DNA of 64,000 nucleotides, from positions 496,001-560,000 of the forward strand of contig CAXXRA010000015.1 in assembly GCA_963663975.2 (NCBI GenBank). Direction: 5' to 3'. This document shows, in pieces, positions 61,644-64,000 of the stretch; the stretch's first letter is position 1; each line of letters starts with the position of its first letter. The notes under the pieces are model-generated. The model worked only from the letters and a program-made list of their open reading frames with translations, was not told where the DNA came from and did no database searches. The translations under genes and the position numbers were made by a program. This DNA is from JANQRX01 sp963663975. GTDB taxonomy: Bacteria > Pseudomonadota > Alphaproteobacteria > Rhizobiales > Kaistiaceae.

Positions 61644-62864
61644 TCAGTTCATCGGCGGGCGGGGAATCACCGGTGCGGCCTCGGCGAACGCGCTCGGCGC
61701 AACGACCTTCAGTTCGCCGCCGAGCACCTGATAGAGCGCCATCGGCTTGGCGATGTTCTTACCGGTCTCGTCGAATCTGACGTCGCCGAAGAACGTCTTG
61801 ATGTCGGTTGCGGCGAGGGCATCGCGCACGACCTCGCGATCGAGCGTGCCGGCCCGTGCAAAAGCATCGGCGAAGACCATCACGGCAGCCGCCGACTCGG
61901 CCGCCTGATAGGGCGGCGCCATGCCGTAGGTGTCCTCAAAGAGCTTGGCAAAGTCGCCGGCGGAGCCGAACAGATCGTCACTGTACGACATCGAGGGCGC
62001 CCATTGGGTGGCGCACAGCGTGTATTCGGCTGCCGCCGGGTCCTTCTCGATGACCTTGGCCGAATCGCAATGGGTCATCGCCAGGATCGGCACCTCGACC
62101 CGCATCTCGCCGACTTGGCGGATGCCGGTCACCGCTCCTTTGGAATGGCCGGAAATGACAAGGATGTCCGGCTTCAGCGCCTTCACCTTGGACAGGATCG
62201 GGGCCATATCGTTGAGTTCGGGCGGCAATTTGTCGTCGATCACGATCGTCATGCCGAATTTATGGATGTCGTCGATCACGCCGGCGCGCACGTCCTGGCT
62301 GAACGCATCGTTCTCGAAGGCGAGCGCGACCGTGACCTCGTTGGCGGGCTTGCCGAGCTTGACCTCGGCGACCTCAGCGGCGAGTGCGATGGCGCTTGCC
62401 AGATACTGCTCGGACGTCGACAGCGTGGCGAAGATGTAGCGCCAGCCATTGGTGAAGAGCGAGCGCGAGGCGCCGTTACCCTCGACCATCGGGATCTTGT
62501 GCTCCTCGATCACCGGCGCGATCGCCCTGGTCAATCCGGAGCTGTACGGGCCCAGCATGAATTGCACGCCGTCCTGCAGGATCAGACGCTCGGCCAGCTC
62601 CGCGCCGCGGGCGGCGGTCGATTCGTCGTCATAATATTTGACGGCAAGCTCGTAGGTCGTGTCGCCCACCTTCACGCCGCCGGCCTTGTTGATCATATCG
62701 ACGGCAAGGTCGTAGCCACGCTGGGTGTGCTCGCCATTGGTGGTGTACTTGCCGGTGAGCGACACCGCAGCACCGATCGTGATCACCTCCGCTGCTGCAG
62801 CCGGGCCGGCCAGAGCAACACCACCGATCAGCGCGGTGGCAAGTAGAAATCGAGTCTTAGTCAT
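61644..62864 (-). CDS. livK: Branched-chain amino acid-type binding protein (LivK-like)
   Basis: 406 residues. A signal peptide (MTKTRFLLATALIGGVALAGPAAAA) precedes a Peripla_BP_6 domain: ITIGAAVSLTGKYTTNGEHTQRGYDLAVDMINKAGG, PYSSGLTRAIAPVIEEHKIPMVEGNGASRSLF. Three in-frame ATG codons lie at 62870, 62867 and 62864; the last is six bases from GGGAGG and is preferred. It is first in the operon livK-livH-livM-livG-livF. The amino-acid ligand is not determined. Confidence 0.9.
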   Translation of the reverse strand: MTKTRFLLATALIGGVALAGPAAAAEVITIGAAVSLTGKYTTNGEHTQRGYDLAVDMINKAGGVKVGDTTYELAVKYYDDESTAARGAELAERLILQDGVQFMLGPYSSGLTRAIAPVIEEHKIPMVEGNGASRSLFTNGWRYIFATLSTSEQYLASAIALAAEVAEVKLGKPANEVTVALAFENDAFSQDVRAGVIDDIHKFGMTIVIDDKLPPELNDMAPILSKVKALKPDILVISGHSKGAVTGIRQVGEMRVEVPILAMTHCDSAKVIEKDPAAAEYTLCATQWAPSMSYSDDLFGSAGDFAKLFEDTYGMAPPYQAAESAAAVMVFADAFARAGTLDREVVRDALAATDIKTFFGDVRFDETGKNIAKPMALYQVLGGELKVVAPSAFAEAAPVIPRPPMN

Positions 62865-62968
62865 CATCATCCTCCCATAGGGGCGATCGCCGAACCGCAA
62901 ATTTGCGATGACAGGACCGCATGCGACACATGCGCGTTCTTCGCACTGCGAGCTATTCCGGCCCTTTT

Positions 62969-62993
62969 CGGCATCCCCGGAAAGGGGATGCCG
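62969..62993. other. Perfect 10-bp stem-loop upstream of livK
   Basis: CGGCATCCCC-GGAAA-GGGGATGCCG, without a U-tract, lies 105 bp upstream of the livK start. It could be an RNA structure in the 5' leader or an operator. No regulator is known. Confidence 0.5.
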
Positions 62994-63209
62994 TCGAGCA
63001 AGTCGTAGCCATGTGACGGAAAGGCCATAGTCGAATGCGGTCGACGAAGCCAGCAAAGCGGGCGCAGCCCAGCCGGCAATAGTGGGTTGGTCCAACACCT
63101 GCGGTACTTCGATCCCCAGGACGCCTGCGAATACGGTTTTGGCAGCCACTACGGTTGCCGCTCGGCTATACTGCGGAACATCAACAACCAAGAACGAACC
63201 CTGGTCCAG

Positions 63210-64000
63210 ATGTCCCAAACCGTCCAACCGGGCGCCGGCGCCGCCATCCACCAATTGCGCAACGTGCCGGACGAGCCCAATAATCCCGGCATCGCCTTTG
63301 ATTCCGCCCCGGTCGATGGCGTAAGGGTCAATTTGTCGGCGGTGGAGCGTCGGGCGGCGAGCCTGCCCAAACGGCGCACCGTCAAGAAGGCGTGGCAGGC
63401 GGCGTGGCTGGTGCGCGCGCTCACCTGTATCGACCTGACCACGCTCGCCGGAGACGACACTGCCGGCCGGGTGAAACGGCTCTGCGCCAAGGCGCGTCGT
63501 CCGCTGCGGGATGATCTGGTCAAGGCGTTGGGCTTCGAAGACCGCCCGCCGACGGTTGCCGCGGCGTGCGTCTATCACCGCTTCGTCGCCACGGCGGTGG
63601 AGGCGCTGGAGGGCTCCGGCCTGCCGGTGGCCGCGGTTTGACGGCGTTTCCGGCCGGGTTTGCGCCGATCAAAACGCGGCTGGCGGAAATCGAGGCTTCG
63701 GTGGCCGACGGCGCCCGCGAGATCGATATTGTCATCACCCGCGAGCACGTTCTGAACAGCGACTGGCGGGCGCTCTACGACGAAGTCGCGGCCTTCAAAC
63801 AGGCCTGCGGCCCGGCCCATATGAAGACGATCCTTGGCACCGGCGATCTCAGAACGCTGCGCAATGTGGGCCGCGCCTCATGGGTGGCGATGATGGCCGG
63901 GACCGACTTCATCAAGACATCGACCGGCAAGGAAGGCGTCAATGCGACGCTGCCGGTGGCGCTGACCATGGTGCGCGCCATCCGCGCCTATCGCGACATG
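63210..64000 (+). pseudogene. deoC: Deoxyribose-phosphate aldolase, single-base frameshift, runs off the window
   Basis: MSQTVQPGAGA starts at 63210. The frame reads LTCIDLTTLAGDDTAGRVKRLC and AAACVYHRFVATAVEALEGSGLPVAAV, then a stop at 63639. The protein continues in the next frame, TAFPAGFAPIKTRLAEIEASVADGAREIDIVI, and reaches FIKTSTGKEGVNAT, the catalytic Schiff-base Lys region. A missing C in the VST-type codon (GTT-TCG to GTTTG) explains the shift. DeoC cleaves deoxyribose-5-phosphate. The C-terminus is outside the window. Confidence 0.8.

Noticed and set aside
61461..62846. A 461-codon open frame on the plus strand
   Set aside because: Antisense to livK; long only because of high GC.

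Overview
The window looks like chromosomal DNA of a high-GC alphaproteobacterium. The supporting evidence is the rhizobial/Rhodospirillales style of its transporters and regulators, Fur- and Zur-type regulators with matching palindromes, the initiator tRNA, and the insertion sequence (IS) families. The species cannot be named from sequence alone. Intact operons are interleaved with an unusually large number of broken genes (about twenty) and with IS elements, both whole and fragmentary.

Layout. 1-8.5 kb: AraC and MFS genes (divergent), a DeoR regulator facing a dimethylglycine/sarcosine-dehydrogenase-type flavoenzyme, then a LysR regulator facing phnW (2-aminoethylphosphonate transaminase). 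phnW is followed by only the first codons of phnX, ending in a nonsense codon. 8.5-14.2 kb: an MscS channel, several microprotein ORFs, an orphan Flp pilin and two strong terminators. 14.2-18.5 kb: a 2-aminoethylphosphonate-type ABC importer (binding protein, ATPase, fused permease), with a complete IS481 element sitting exactly at the permease stop codon. 19.5-24.2 kb: an MFS/MBL-hydrolase pair facing an ArsR-rhodanese fusion regulator, then a PhnD-like binding protein overlapping a decayed nucleotide cyclase. 24.6-30.4 kb: an initiator tRNA gene and a 5.7-kb genomic island bounded by 53-bp copies of the tRNA 3' end. The island carries a secreted endonuclease/phosphatase-family protein, a membrane alpha/beta hydrolase and a phospholipase-D-like protein that needs a -1 frameshift.

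30.4-38.8 kb: an accessory catabolic region with two M20 peptidases, creatininase and TctC/TctA wrecks, and dispersed parts of a ribose/fructose-type ABC importer. 38.9-42.7 kb: an IS graveyard (IS110, IS5, IS3) that truncates glgB. 44-51.5 kb: a chitosanase-like protein, a deleted sthA, a remarkable CDGSH-Rieske-thiamine-diphosphate fusion enzyme, a frameshifted CPA1 antiporter, a flavodoxin-like reductase and a permease fragment. 51.6-57.1 kb: an MFS gene, Fur, a frameshifted MOSC protein, and the zinc regulon zur-znuB-znuC facing znuA across a palindromic Zur-type operator. 57.1-62.9 kb: a branched-chain amino acid (Liv) ABC operon in which livM is split by an IS5-family element. The window ends in deoC, which carries a single-base frameshift.

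How it works together. Uptake and transamination of aminoethylphosphonate appear intact, but the dedicated hydrolase phnX is lost here. Zinc uptake is intact and self-contained. The Liv importer is disabled by a clean, recent IS insertion. The mixture of precise deletions, IS insertions and single-base indels points to active gene loss, although some of the indels could be assembly errors.
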